From Lepidodermella squamata (Eukaryota > Gastrotricha), in contig JBLDXI010000024.1 of NCBI GenBank assembly GCA_047495785.1, positions 4,836,001 to 4,900,000 of the forward strand: a stretch of 64,000 bases of DNA, in the 5' to 3' direction. A program made the position numbers and the translations under genes. Under the pieces are notes generated by a model. It saw nothing but the letters and a program-made list of their open reading frames with translations, was not told the DNA's origin and ran no database searches. Each line of letters opens with the position of its first letter. Position 1 is the first letter of the stretch. Below, one piece after another: positions 24,173 to 33,839 of this stretch.

Positions 24173-26569
24173 ATGGCTGCGAATCATGGGCAAGAACACG
24201 ATGTAATTTTAATCCCAACCTCATCCGGTCCTTTCATCTCAGAATTACCTCGAAGAACCGCCTCGGCAACCCGTAGCCAGCCTAATTTCGACGGCACGCG
24301 CTACGAAAATCCGTGGCCAACATGGCGCCGGCCTAGTCTAATTTTTGACGGCGCAAAATTACTGGCGAGTCGTCTCGGAAATTTCTCATTCAAAGGCCGA
24401 GTTCCTTCGAAAGAAATCCTCGACTCTGAGCTGCCGGTGAAACCTGTAAAATTCAACGACTCGACCTCGAAAATGACTCTGACATAACTTGGCTCGGCCA
24501 TTCGACGACGTTGTTGCGATTTGATGGAATTTCGGTGATTACAGACCCAATTTTCAGCGAATATTGCTCGCCACTAAAAATTCCGAAGACGCGAAGGTTG
24601 CGGCAAACACCCTGCTCGATCGATGATTTACCTAAAAATCTGCGATTAATCCTGATTTCTCACTCACATCGCGATCATCTAGACCTGAAATCTGTTGAAG
24701 AGATCTGGCGGAAATACGGCGATTCGGTCACTTTTTGCATTCCAGCTGGTCTTTCGTACTGGTTTCAAGGCAATTTACCTGGTTCAAAATTTGTTGAATT
24801 AAATTGGTGGCAAGTTGCGAGTTTCGAGATGAAGGATTCAAATCAGAGTTTCCGAGTTGTTTCTGTCCCGGCGCAACATCAGTCTATAGACGGTTGTCGA
24901 TCGCTGTGGTGCGGATTCGTCGTTATTGGACCGAGCGGGCGGAAATTTTACTATGCGGGCGATACTGCTTACTGCGAGGCTTTCAAAGAAATCGGAACCG
25001 AACTTGGACCAATCGATTTATCGGTAAATTATTGACGATAACTGCCAAAAATTATCCACATGAATTTCCTTACGAGTCCTTTCGATATTCATTCGCGCTA
25101 GGATGAGCGTAGCCCTTGCTGTAGAAGAGTTTAACAATTTTGTCTCGCTGCGGCTTGACCTTAGTCTCAGCTGAAGTTTGTTAGGCATAGAAACGATTTT
25201 ATTGTCAACAACCTTTGTCTCTCGGCACTCGCGGCGCGTTAACCCAGGCTAAGCAGCGGCCCCCATATCGCTCAAAAGTTGTCATGAACACTTATTCGTC
25301 GACTCCAGCGAATTCAAGGGCGTCAACTTCGAAGGGCTTGCAGATCCGTCAGCTGTTTCCAGGATGACAAGAGCATGCAGCGCAAGGCAGGTGCTCCATA
25401 GGCAACCAAGGACTCTAGAAGGGATTTATAAATTTGTTTCAATAGCCTAATCTTATTCAACAAGTAATTTAGACCAGAACGTAGAGTGATTTTTTGAGCC
25501 TGAACTTCAGCAATCGCTTTGCGCCCAGTTGCTGTCTTCCGCCGATCGCATCTCGTGCGGCCACGTAGATCACCAAATTTTTCGGCGTTCCGTTTGATCG
25601 TCGTACCGGCTTCCCTTGGCCATATTTCAACGCGTAACTCCACCGGACGTGAGCCACATCTCCTTTTGACTGGTGTTACCATTCCGCCACATCAGCACGT
25701 TGAATTAGACTGTACTTAATTAATTGAGCCACTCATTTTATTTCTTCCAACGCGTATCTCGTCACTTGCGACTGTGACAATTCGAAGACCGAAGCATGGG
25801 ATAGCAATCTTTACTTTGTTGACGGCGGGATAGATGACTCGAATATTCAGCCCAATGACCCAAAACACGCTTCGGCGGGTAGTTCGAAAGTGCCTGTAGG
25901 CAACTCGCCCTTGGCGTAGTATAAACCCGTTTTTCCGTCAAATTTCAGAAAGAAAAGGTCGCGTGGAATGATATTATAGAAAAATGGAACAGACACGTGT
26001 GTTTCGACCCTTCATAATTTATTTGAAGTGTAGCCTTTTCTATCACGGTGCCAATTGTGTGTGTGATGCTGAAAGTTATCCGATCAGAAGATTTTTCAGC
26101 CCTGGCTAAAACGACCCGCCTGTTTACTGCTTGAATAGAACTGGCTTACAGCTTTCACACTGTCGCCACATTGGTCGTTCACATTGGTTCACATTGGTCA
26201 CTTTAATTCATTAGTATTACAGAGGTTTCGTAGATGATGTATCGATCGCATTGATGTCCTTTTAATTTTGACAACATTTTGACAAAATTTAAATTCTATA
26301 ATTTTTGCGATTTTTCTTAGGCGATTCCTATTGGCGCTTACAAACCGCGCGATGTTCTCGGACCGCTGCACATCGACCCAGCCGAGGCTGTTCAGATACA
26401 CTTGGACGTCGCATCGAAGCGGTCGGTTGGCATCCACTGGGGCACGTTCAAATTCGGCGGCGAAGGCACGCTGGAACCACGGGATGAACTTGCTAGTGTT
26501 CTCAAAAATCGAGCACTGCCAGAAAGTGAATTCGTTACGGTGGGATTGGGCGAAACTCTCTACATCTGA
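24173..26569 (+). pseudogene. NAPEPLD: NAPE-PLD-like copy 4, frameshifted
   Basis: The gene has the copy 3/6 structure: exon 1 about 24173-25023, a phase-0 intron after GPIDLS, exon 2 26321-26569. The frame runs to a stop at 24485-24487. Homology (DITWLGHS) resumes in another frame from about 24475, so a one-base insertion or two-base deletion lies at about 24461-24474, just before the catalytic domain. No intron can fit there. Substitutions at normally fixed places are also seen: GHST for GHAT, SHSHRDHLD for SHNHYDHLD, PAQHQS for PAQHWS. The metal ligands themselves (HxHxDH, His, Asp, His) persist. An assembly error cannot be excluded. The 1.3-kb intron holds a possible LINE fragment. Confidence 0.8.
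25323..25682 (-). mobile_element. Possible LINE reverse-transcriptase fragment
   Basis: This minus-strand frame of 119 codons lies in the intron of NAPE-PLD copy 4. It contains LKQIYKSLLESLVAYGAPA, which resembles the end of non-LTR reverse-transcriptase domains (a tyrosine-glycine-alanine-proline block after a helix). No catalytic motif is present, so this would be a decayed fragment. Recognition rests on one short stretch. Confidence 0.35.
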
Positions 26570-26858
26570 TCTTCTCACTATTTATTTCGATCAATTATTC
26601 CTTTGTTGTGATGGCTTTTCGATCTGTTTCACTTGCAATTATTTTTCGTCATGCTGCTGATAATTGTAAACTGCTATTTTAATTATCGACTTTCCATTAA
26701 ATCAAAGATTTTTTGACATAAGCTTGTTCAGTTCTTCATTTTGTTACTGTACACGCTATTGATTTATCAAGCAAGTTGGGAATAATTTTCCTGGTTTCGA
26801 GGAATATTAGAGTCAATCAGTTGGAAATTCAAAATTTCTCTTCCTATAGACATTTTTT

Positions 26859-29272
26859 ATGTCTTTCGAATTGAATGGACTGCCCTCTCAATTGGCGGTA
26901 TCATCAAATTCCAGTAAAATCACCCGTAGCCACCCTGTGTTGAAATCAAACGGCTGTTACGAGAATCCGTGGCCAGGGTGGCGCCAGCCTGGTGCGATCA
27001 GCCTTCTGAAATGGCGGCTGAAATACACGCGGGACAAACACGCCGTTTCTCCCCCCATCGAAGACCTAGAAAAAATGCTACCCGTCATCGAAAACCCGAA
27101 ATTACACGATAATTCCTTCACGTGGCTCGGCCATGCGACTTGCCTGTTTCAACTGGACGGCGTTTCTGTCATTACTGATCCGATTTTCGCCGACAACTGC
27201 TCACCGCTGCCTGAATTTTTGAACAAACTAACTTTCGGAGCTTTCCAACGACTGCGGCCAAGTCCTTGCCAAATTGCGGAGTTACCCGAAAATCTGCGCT
27301 TGTGTTTGATTTCTCACAACCATTACGACCATTTGAGTTATGACGCGATATCGAAATTGGTGGAAAAATACGGAAAAACAATTAAATTCTGCGTGCCAAT
27401 GCGGCAGGGTGACTGGTTCGTGAAGAATTTCCCTGATTTGGAAAAATCGCAAGTTGTCGAATTCAATTGGTGGGATTGCGCAGAATTTCGATGCGATGAA
27501 TCGTCGATTTTCAGAGTCATCTGCTGCCCCAGCCAGCATTGGTCGGAGAGAGTGCCGTTTTTCGACACGAATTGCGCCCTTTGGTCGAGTTGGGCGGTTG
27601 TGAGTGGTAAATCTGGGCGGCGGCTGTTTTTCGGTGGCGATACCGGCTACTGCCCGGCGTTTCGGGAAATCGGTACCGAACTAGGCCCTTTTGACTTGTC
27701 TGCTATTCCCATTGGAGCATATCATCCCCGGTAAGTGAAAAACGCATTAGGTATAGTTTAAAACATGTTGATCTTATGCCCATAAATGAGACCACGACAT
27801 CTCAGATCCGAAAACAGAAAACTGAGACAAAATGAGCGAAAATAAGTAAAAAGTGGGGTTTGGCGTATTTTCTGAATTTTCAAGCAAATGGCAAAACGTG
27901 TGCTGAGTGATGCACAATTCTTGGATTTCTAGATGTTGTTACTCAGTTTTTCTTGAAGATTTCAAATTTTAAAATTTCAGACCTCTAAGATGCGTCATCA
28001 AAGCGTCATCAAAATCTCACGATGTCAAAATTTTCGCCAAACCCCACTTTTCACTTATTTTCGGTCAAATTGATTGCCGTAAATACCTACCGATTATAAG
28101 GTGCCTGCCCATGTGACACAGTGGCCTAGTGGCTAGGCAACTAGCATAAGGTTCTAGTGTTCCACGCCCTAGAGGCGCCTCCGAAAACCGGGGCCGCGGT
28201 AAATAAGCTTTGAACTGCTCGCCTGCCCAAGATCGATGCAGGCAAGATGATTCCGTCGATAGCCCAGTATCGAGGACTAGGCCCAGTACCCAGTAGGGTT
28301 GTTGTTTCTAGACCAACAAGATATGCAGGATTTGAGTCTTTGCTTTTGTCGGTTGCTTTTGAATGGACTGCTACCCATTAAATGAGTATGATAAATTTGT
28401 CCGACAACCGACGTCACGACACCGAGACCACGTATGTATCTTGGACGTATTGGTACAATACAATTAAATCAGGTAGACTCGTCAACAAGGTACACAACGC
28501 CATGGTTATCAGTCGCCGGCTGCGGATTACCTACAGGTGGATCCGCAGCCGGAGGTTGAGCAACTGCTAGAGGTTCTGGGCCAGGTGGGCGGCGTGCAGC
28601 TCTGGTCCGACTGAGTATCGGCAGTTTCGGCAACCTGTCTAATAATGCGGCTGAATCGTTATCGCCAACGATTTGGACTCTCCCAGGCAGTTGAAAGCTA
28701 TGAGCGTATGTAGCGTCGTCTCGTCACCCTCGGGGGAAGCACAAATTTGTTAACTAATGGTCACGTCTCGAATAGACAAATGACCCGAATAAGCTGTCCA
28801 CAGATTGAGCTTCTTCACTTGCAAAACATGGAAGAGATAGCCTCGGATGGGCACCCCTCAAACGCCTTTCAAGGCGACCTTTCGTAGATGTAATAGAGTT
28901 TTATTTTCCGTAATATCTAACGTAATATCTAACCACCGGCTAAGGTAATCGGAACATGCTATATATTAAAAGATTAAATTGAATATATCAGTCTGGTATT
29001 AATTAAAACTCAATCATTAATTGATGACGTGAAATTCTATAAATTTTAGTGAGTTTTTGGGGCCGCAACACGTCGATCCGCAAGAAGCTGTTAAAATGCA
29101 TGTCGATCTGCGCAGCAAGAACTCAGTCGGCATCCACTGGGGTACGTACCCGCTTGGCGACGAGGCGTTTCTATCGCCGAAAATCGAACTGGCAAAAGCT
29201 GTTGCTGATACAGGTCTGGAGGCGAGCTCTTTCATAACCACACTGCCGGGCGAAGCTGTTGCGATCTGTTAG
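26859..29272 (+). CDS. NAPEPLD: NAPE-PLD-like phospholipase D, copy 5
   Basis: Two exons (26859-27730 and 29050-29272) join in phase (CG|T) to 364 residues. The metal ligands are present (SHNHYDHLS, PSQHWS, FGGDTGYC, GIHWGTY), but this is the most divergent copy: FTWLGHATCLFQLDGVS, PMRQGDW in place of PKGLA, and an extra KSGR loop. The intron falls within GAYHPR|EF, different from all neighbours, and at 1319 nt it carries a SINE-like repeat. A TTCCTATAG acceptor ends at 26849, 9 nt before the ATG. Predicted active on N-acyl phospholipids, but substrate preference cannot be read from the sequence. Confidence 0.9.
28110..28330 (+). repeat. tRNA-derived SINE-like element
   Basis: The sequence TGGCCTAGTGG at about 28122 fits the RNA polymerase III A box, and GGTTCTAGTGTTCC about 30 nt later is a degenerate B box. 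It does not fold as a full tRNA. The GC-rich character also contrasts with the surrounding intron. Confidence 0.4.
28516..28552. repeat. Perfect 11-bp stem-loop
   Basis: CCGGCTGCGGA and its exact complement TCCGCAGCCGG are separated by 15 nt. It lies in the same intron as the SINE-like repeat. Confidence 0.6.
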
Positions 29273-30073
29273 TAAAAAATTGCCACTCTGAAATAATATT
29301 ACATATGCATTCATTTGTTAACTGCTTGGAAAATTCTCTCTAAGTAGAGTTAGTGTTTTACTCATGTGAGCGGATATGAACTCAACTGTTCATTCTCGAT
29401 CTTGTCTTTCTACGTGGTGATGATCTGTTGTTCTGGTTTTGGTCTTTAGAACACTTTCGCTGTCGAAAAGTATTTATGAAGTTTTATTGTTCGAATAAAA
29501 TCAACGAAAAATGGCACTTCTGCTGGCTTTTTTTTAAAATTTCGATCCGTGATTATAAGGGTTGCTAATTCATGTTAGTGTCCAGCAAATGCAATAACGT
29601 TTTAGTAAAGAATGTCAGCCTCATTTTATTTAACAACTCCGTAAGCGTGAGGAATAGTTTTCACCAGTCGGCAGATCTAATTTGTGGTAAACCTTCCTGT
29701 ACTCCTCGGTACAATGGATGGGATTCTCGGGATGGGAAAACAAATTAGCCATATTCTCACGTCACAGGGAGCTAAATTCAAATTTCTGGCACTATTTTTG
29801 CTATGCTGATGTTAATAAAAACTTGTTTTCCACGAGTGCCTGGCCTCGAAAAAATTCCAAGAATTTATTGGCTAAAATATTTAAATAGACGGAAGATTTT
29901 GGAGTCGAAATTTGGACCCCTTCGAGGCGGATGGGGACGATAATCCAAATAAAATGCTCAGTGCCGAAAGGCAACTTGCGTGAATAAAAAGAGTGAGGAG
30001 GAGAGACGTTGAAATAAACACCCTCGTAGGCTAAATTCTCAGAAATTGTTTGAGAGTGACCACGGTCATAATT

Positions 30074-30220
30074 CAAGTAGTTTGTTTATTTGAAGAATCG
30101 TGGTGTATCGATGATGTAGATCTTAGCTGTTTTAAATGCCTGATGATGACCTCTGTGAGGTCGAAACGTCGCATCTACATCATCGATACACCACGATTCT
30201 TCAAATAAACAAACTACTTG
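30074..30220 (+). ncRNA. Palindromic element with hammerhead-ribozyme-like core
   Basis: Perfect 48-nt inverted arms (30074-30121 and 30173-30220) enclose a 51-nt centre. The centre contains CTGATGA (30140-30146), a 6-bp hairpin GACCTC-TGT-GAGGTC (30148-30162), then GAAAC (30163-30167) and GTC (30168-30170). That is the order of a type I hammerhead: CUGAUGA, stem II, GAAA, minimal stem III, GUC cleavage site. ATGC before CTGATGA pairs with GCAT after GTC as inner stem I, followed by an asymmetric internal loop and the long arms as outer stem I. An extra T (30147) between the core A and stem II is unusual. Penelope-like retroelements are known to carry such minimal hammerheads in their terminal repeats. 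Confidence 0.6.
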
Positions 30221-30624
30221 GTAAATTCTCAGTAAAAAAACGAATTGAGTATAGCGATGAAAATTTATTTTTTACTGAGAAGGAGAGAGTTATATAATTG
30301 AAAATATAGTTCCATTTTTATCCAGGAGATATCCGCCAGCGCTGCGAGAAAAACCATGAGGTCCGAAATACGGGCATAGCTCGTTTTTTTGCCCAGGCCA
30401 CGTCGTTCCGCCCAATCTGTACCGGCGACGAGGTACGCAAGTAAATAATGATACATTTTCATAGAAGAAGCAAAAAGTGCTGTCTCTTGATGTAGTCACC
30501 AAACGGAATTCTCTCTTGACTTTTCGACAGCTTGCTCAGAACATCTGACTGAGCCACTGTCAGCGCCAGCAGGGTTGCAATCGCGAAATTCGGCCGATCC
30601 GGGGCATCCGGGGGCACGAGAAAC

Positions 30625-30675
30625 GTATCCTTGCCTGTCACGCGCGAGACCAGGGTTCGATTCCCTGCCAAGGAG
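30625..30675 (+). pseudogene. tRNA-Asp(GUC) fragment lacking its 5' third
   Basis: This matches the anticodon arm, T arm and 3' acceptor of the intact tRNA-Asp at 36759, including GTC in the loop and CCAGGGTTCGATTCCCTG. The 5' acceptor strand and D arm are missing, and the anticodon stem has changes. Confidence 0.8.
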
Positions 30676-31443
30676 AAGGTATTACGCTCGAGACAAATGT
30701 TTCTCTGCGGCAAATCTCAGCAAATCTCAGTCGAAGAAGGCCTTGGAATGCTTTGCGTGCCCGTGGCAGATGGGGGTTTCTCAAACTCGAACAAAATTCA
30801 TACATTCGATCCTTAGTATTTGAAGGCATACTGCGTTTTGGCGTAAATCAATTGTAGACCTTGGCGCCAATATTCTTGTGAACACCAGCCCAGAAGGGAG
30901 CAGCCGCTTTTCGCAGATTTGGACTGCATACGAAAAAATAAGAATAGGTTCGAATAGTAGGTCATCCCAATTTCCGACAAAATTAGTGCAAACTATTTTA
31001 GACACCCTTGATGAGTGACAAGCTGTTGGCTGCTCGAACCGAGCATTCGTGGCTCATGTGACCTATTCGAGCGGCATACCTGAAAGCCCACTCGAAATTA
31101 CAGCGCGGGTCGGGCATAATAGAGCTCAGCTATTTGTTATAATTTTTATATGATTAACTTGGCGAGTAGTAGTCAATTAACGCAACTGGCTACCAAAACC
31201 ACTCGGCCAGTTCGCACTGGCACATGTGCGTGACATCACCGGCAGCTTCTCCGCTGTTTGGCAAGTCGAAGCAACGCTTAGCTTTTTATAGCGTGGGCGC
31301 CTGTTGCGCCAATTTTTTCAGGTGTGGAAATCGGCTAGTGCAAAAATGAGCCTATTTCAAGGCTCTTGCACCCTATGAGTTGCTCATTTCACACATTTTT
31401 CCTGAAGAAATTTCAAGTTTAGATAAGCTTCAAGCCCGCTAGT

Positions 31444-31952
31444 ATGAACGCACTGCTTCTCCCGCTTGCTTTCGCTCTTATTGCTGCAACAGGTTTAAAT
31501 GCCCTTTAATAAGTATTTATTGAACTCTACGAATCGTTAAATAGATGCGCAATCAACGACCACTTGCATTTATGGAAGCAGCACAACTTACACCAACACC
31601 ACTGTGGTCGATGCGTACTATACATGCACCTATACGTCGGGATATTGCACGGTTTGCTGCCGTTCAAATATATGCATTAACTAACAATTTGCTAATCCGG
31701 ATTATTTCACAGAAATCGACAGCCACGCTCAACTCGAGTCAAGCCAATTCTTTAAGGTATTCACAGCAAGTCATAAAGGGATGCGCGACCACTTGCACGG
31801 CTGGAAAAACTTGCGACGGCGGTAACAACTGCAACGACAATTACTGCTGCCAGGGTGCCAACTGCAACAAGGCGTCGCCTATTGACATTGCGCTGCCCGC
31901 GCTTATCTTGGCTGCATCGGCTCCGGTTCTCCTCAGGCTGCTTCGTGCATGA
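31444..31952 (+). CDS. Ly6/uPAR (three-finger) domain protein, GPI-anchored
   Basis: Three exons (31444-31492, 31545-31651, 31713-31952) join in phase to 131 residues. Introns are only 52 and 61 nt. A signal peptide (MNALLLPLAFALIAAT) is followed by a mature domain with ten cysteines, ending in the diagnostic CCQGANCN (CCxxxxCN). A hydrophobic C-terminus (ALPALILAASAPVLL) is typical of a GPI signal. Ly6/uPAR proteins of this size in nematodes include the ODR-2/HOT group, which act at neuronal surfaces, but the exact relationship is not clear. The upstream CAAGTTTAG acceptor suggests trans-splicing. The gene sits between NAPE-PLD copies 5 and 6, just before the first tRNA cluster. Confidence 0.82.
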
Positions 31953-32246
31953 ACGGGGAAAGTTGGACATACTGACTCGAAAGATGGCGGCGGAAAGATG
32001 CGTATTCAACTACTGCATTCTGCAGTTAAATGCCTTGGTAGCACATTCTATCATTTCTAATGATTCGGATCTACTGAACTTGAGTCAGTACTCACTGTAG
32101 TTATAGTTTTAATTAAACTGAAGAAAAAGAATAACCTGCCGTAAAGGCGCACCTCGTTTGCCTTCAAAATGTAATTCAGTAATTGGTCACTACCTTCACA
32201 ACCTTTTGCAGCTGTTCGTTTACATAACAGTCCTCGCATTCATCAG

Positions 32247-32318
32247 GCGTCAGTGGTGTAACGGTCAGCATGGTTGCCTTCCAAGCAGCCGATCCGGGTT
32301 CGACTCCCGGCTGACGCA
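32247..32318 (+). tRNA. tRNA-Gly-TCC: tRNA-Gly(UCC), cluster 1
   Basis: A 72-nt cloverleaf with acceptor GCGTCAG/CTGACGC and anticodon loop CTTCCAA. Identical to the copies at 37617 and 43521. First member of the triplicated Gly-Gln-Ala-Leu block. Confidence 0.95.
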
Positions 32319-32405
32319 CACGTTTTTAGCTCACACGTTTGAGAGCAGCAAACGCATTGCTAGTGACGAGATGAAAGCTTTCCTTCCCAAAAGCAGCGTT
32401 CGAGA

Positions 32406-32477
32406 GGTCCCATGGTGTAGCGGTTAGCACTCTGGACTCTGAATCCAGCGACTCGAGTTCGATTCTCGATGGGACCT
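32406..32477 (+). tRNA. tRNA-Gln-CTG: tRNA-Gln(CUG), cluster 1
   Basis: 72 nt, acceptor GGTCCCA/TGGGACC, anticodon stem CTGGA/TCCAG with loop CTCTGAA. Identical copies lie at 37776 and 43680. Confidence 0.95.
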
Positions 32478-32575
32478 TGATAAGTTTTTTCAAACAAACA
32501 TAGCTGGAACTCAACAGCTGGAAACTTGCGATCATAATATTTGTTACCATTCAAACCTTTTCTTTCACTAGCCTA

Positions 32576-32647
32576 GGGGGCATAGCTCAGTGGTAGAGCG
32601 TCTCATTCGCATTGTGAAGGTCTCGGGTTCAATCCCCGATGCCTCCA
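32576..32647 (+). tRNA. tRNA-Ala-CGC: tRNA-Ala(CGC), cluster 1
   Basis: 72 nt. The acceptor GGGGGCA/TGCCTCC contains the G3-U70 wobble that identifies alanine tRNAs. Anticodon loop TTCGCAT. The anticodon stem TCTCA/TGTGA has one T-T mismatch, shared by all three copies. Confidence 0.88.
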
Positions 32648-32737
32648 GTTGGCACTTTTTTCGCGTAAATGTTGAGAAGTAACAGCCATAATACTGATGA
32701 TATGAATCGGAAATAAGTCTAAGCATGCGAAAAATAG

Positions 32738-32821
32738 TGTCAGAAGTGGGGTTCGAACCCACGCCCTCTTTCGAGGACCAGATCTTGAGTCTGGCGCCTT
32801 AGACCGCTCGGCCATCCTGAC
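32738..32821 (-). tRNA. tRNA-Leu-CAA: tRNA-Leu(CAA), cluster 1
   Basis: 84 nt on the minus strand with a long variable arm. Anticodon stem CCAGA/TCTGG with loop CTCAAGA. Acceptor GTCAGGA/TTCTGAC. Confidence 0.95.
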
Positions 32822-32923
32822 CGTCTGACTGAATATTCAATTTGATTCAGATGAACCAGCGCGGGTTCAGCTTCGAGCATGCAATAAACCTCAAATCTTG
32901 TATAGGCTATACTTCATGTGACA

Positions 32924-32996
32924 GGCGCTGTGGCGAAATGGCTATCGCGTCGGACTTCGGATGCGAAGATTGTGGGTTCGAGTCCCATCAGCGTCG
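32924..32996 (+). tRNA. tRNA-Arg-TCG: tRNA-Arg(UCG), cluster 1, mutated anticodon stem
   Basis: 73 nt, acceptor GGCGCTG/CAGCGTC, anticodon loop CTTCGGA. The anticodon stem TCGGA/TGCGA has a G-G mismatch where the copy at 44202 has a perfect TCGGA/TCCGA, so this copy may be decaying. Confidence 0.85.
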
Positions 32997-33109
32997 TCCG
33001 CTTTTGTATTTTTGTTAGTTTCAGTAGGCTTCTGAAGCCATTTAAACAAATATTTCGACAACTGCTTGCGTAAATTTAATCTGCCTGCAATCTACCACGC
33101 ATTTCAAGG

Positions 33110-33182
33110 GCCTTCCTAGCTCAGTCGGTAGAGCATGTGACTTTTAATCACAGGGTCGGGGGTTCGAGTCCCCCGGAGGGCG
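33110..33182 (+). tRNA. tRNA-Lys-TTT: tRNA-Lys(UUU), cluster 1
   Basis: 73 nt, acceptor GCCTTCC/GGAGGGC, anticodon loop CTTTTAA, perfect GGGGG/CCCCC T stem, standard T8 and A14. Confidence 0.95.
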
Positions 33183-33258
33183 CAAGCTTTTTCCTCAGTT
33201 GCTCGGTTTAGCTGCATTCGGCTGATTTCACCGCTTTGTCGAACCACTTGACTACGAA

Positions 33259-33331
33259 GGGGGATTAGCTCAAATGGTAGAGCGCTCGCTTAGCATGCGA
33301 GAGGTAACGGGATCGACGCCCGTATCCTCCA
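33259..33331 (+). tRNA. tRNA-Ala-AGC: tRNA-Ala(AGC), cluster 1
   Basis: 73 nt, acceptor GGGGGAT/ATCCTCC with the G3-U70 alanine pair. Anticodon stem CTCGC/GCGAG with loop TTAGCAT. Confidence 0.95.
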
Positions 33332-33839
33332 GAATTTTTTAAGCGAGTAGAATCGGTTTTATGTTGAAATGACACGACGATGGATCATCCCTGCCAGTTC
33401 CAGGTCCCTGAGGGGAACTCAGTCAAATACCATTGTCCTAGCCTTTTGTTCTTTGTGAGATGGGAGAAAAAGCGATCAGAGTAAAAGTTCTGAACCACAT
33501 ACACGTCCCAAATCGCCATTTATCAGTTGGCCTGGAATATTTTGTAAACGATAAGAAACTTACGGGCGGAATAACCTTGCAACAGATAAGATATTTATAC
33601 GTTCCCCGTTCCCTCATTTCTTTTCATAGTATGGTAGGTTCAGTATTACTAGCTTTGATCTTTAATTGACAGCTAAATCCTTAAATCTGTTGACTCCAGA
33701 TGTACCTTAGTGCCAGTATTTTTATCCGAGCAGACAACCAATCTTGAAGGTCGGTTATCAAATCGGTCGTGGAATGTAATAATATCTCTTCCATCTTCTA
33801 AAAAATTCTTCTTTAGACTATATACCTAATGGAATCGTA
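33332..33839. other. Spacer between tRNA cluster 1 and NAPE-PLD copy 6
   Basis: No gene is supported here. CTTCTTTAG ending at 33816 is a candidate trans-splice acceptor 23 nt before the next ATG. Confidence 0.5.

Larger units (their letters stand above)
29273..31443. other. Intergenic region with palindromic and tRNA-fragment elements
   Basis: This 2.2-kb stretch has no supported protein gene. It holds the hammerhead-like palindrome (30074-30220), a small stem (TTCTCAGTAAAAAA against its complement, about 30229-30285) and a tRNA-Asp fragment. CAAGTTTAG at about 31415-31423 is a candidate trans-splice acceptor for the Ly6-like gene. Confidence 0.5.

Noticed and set aside
30565-30620. Possible additional tRNA directly before the tRNA-Asp fragment
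   Set aside because: GC-rich but without an acceptor stem, D arm or anticodon arm that pairs.
32326-32815. Minus-strand open frames overlapping tRNA genes, recurring in all three clusters
   Set aside because: They are translations of tRNA-Gln, tRNA-Ala and tRNA-Leu and their spacers. They repeat only because the tRNA block repeats.
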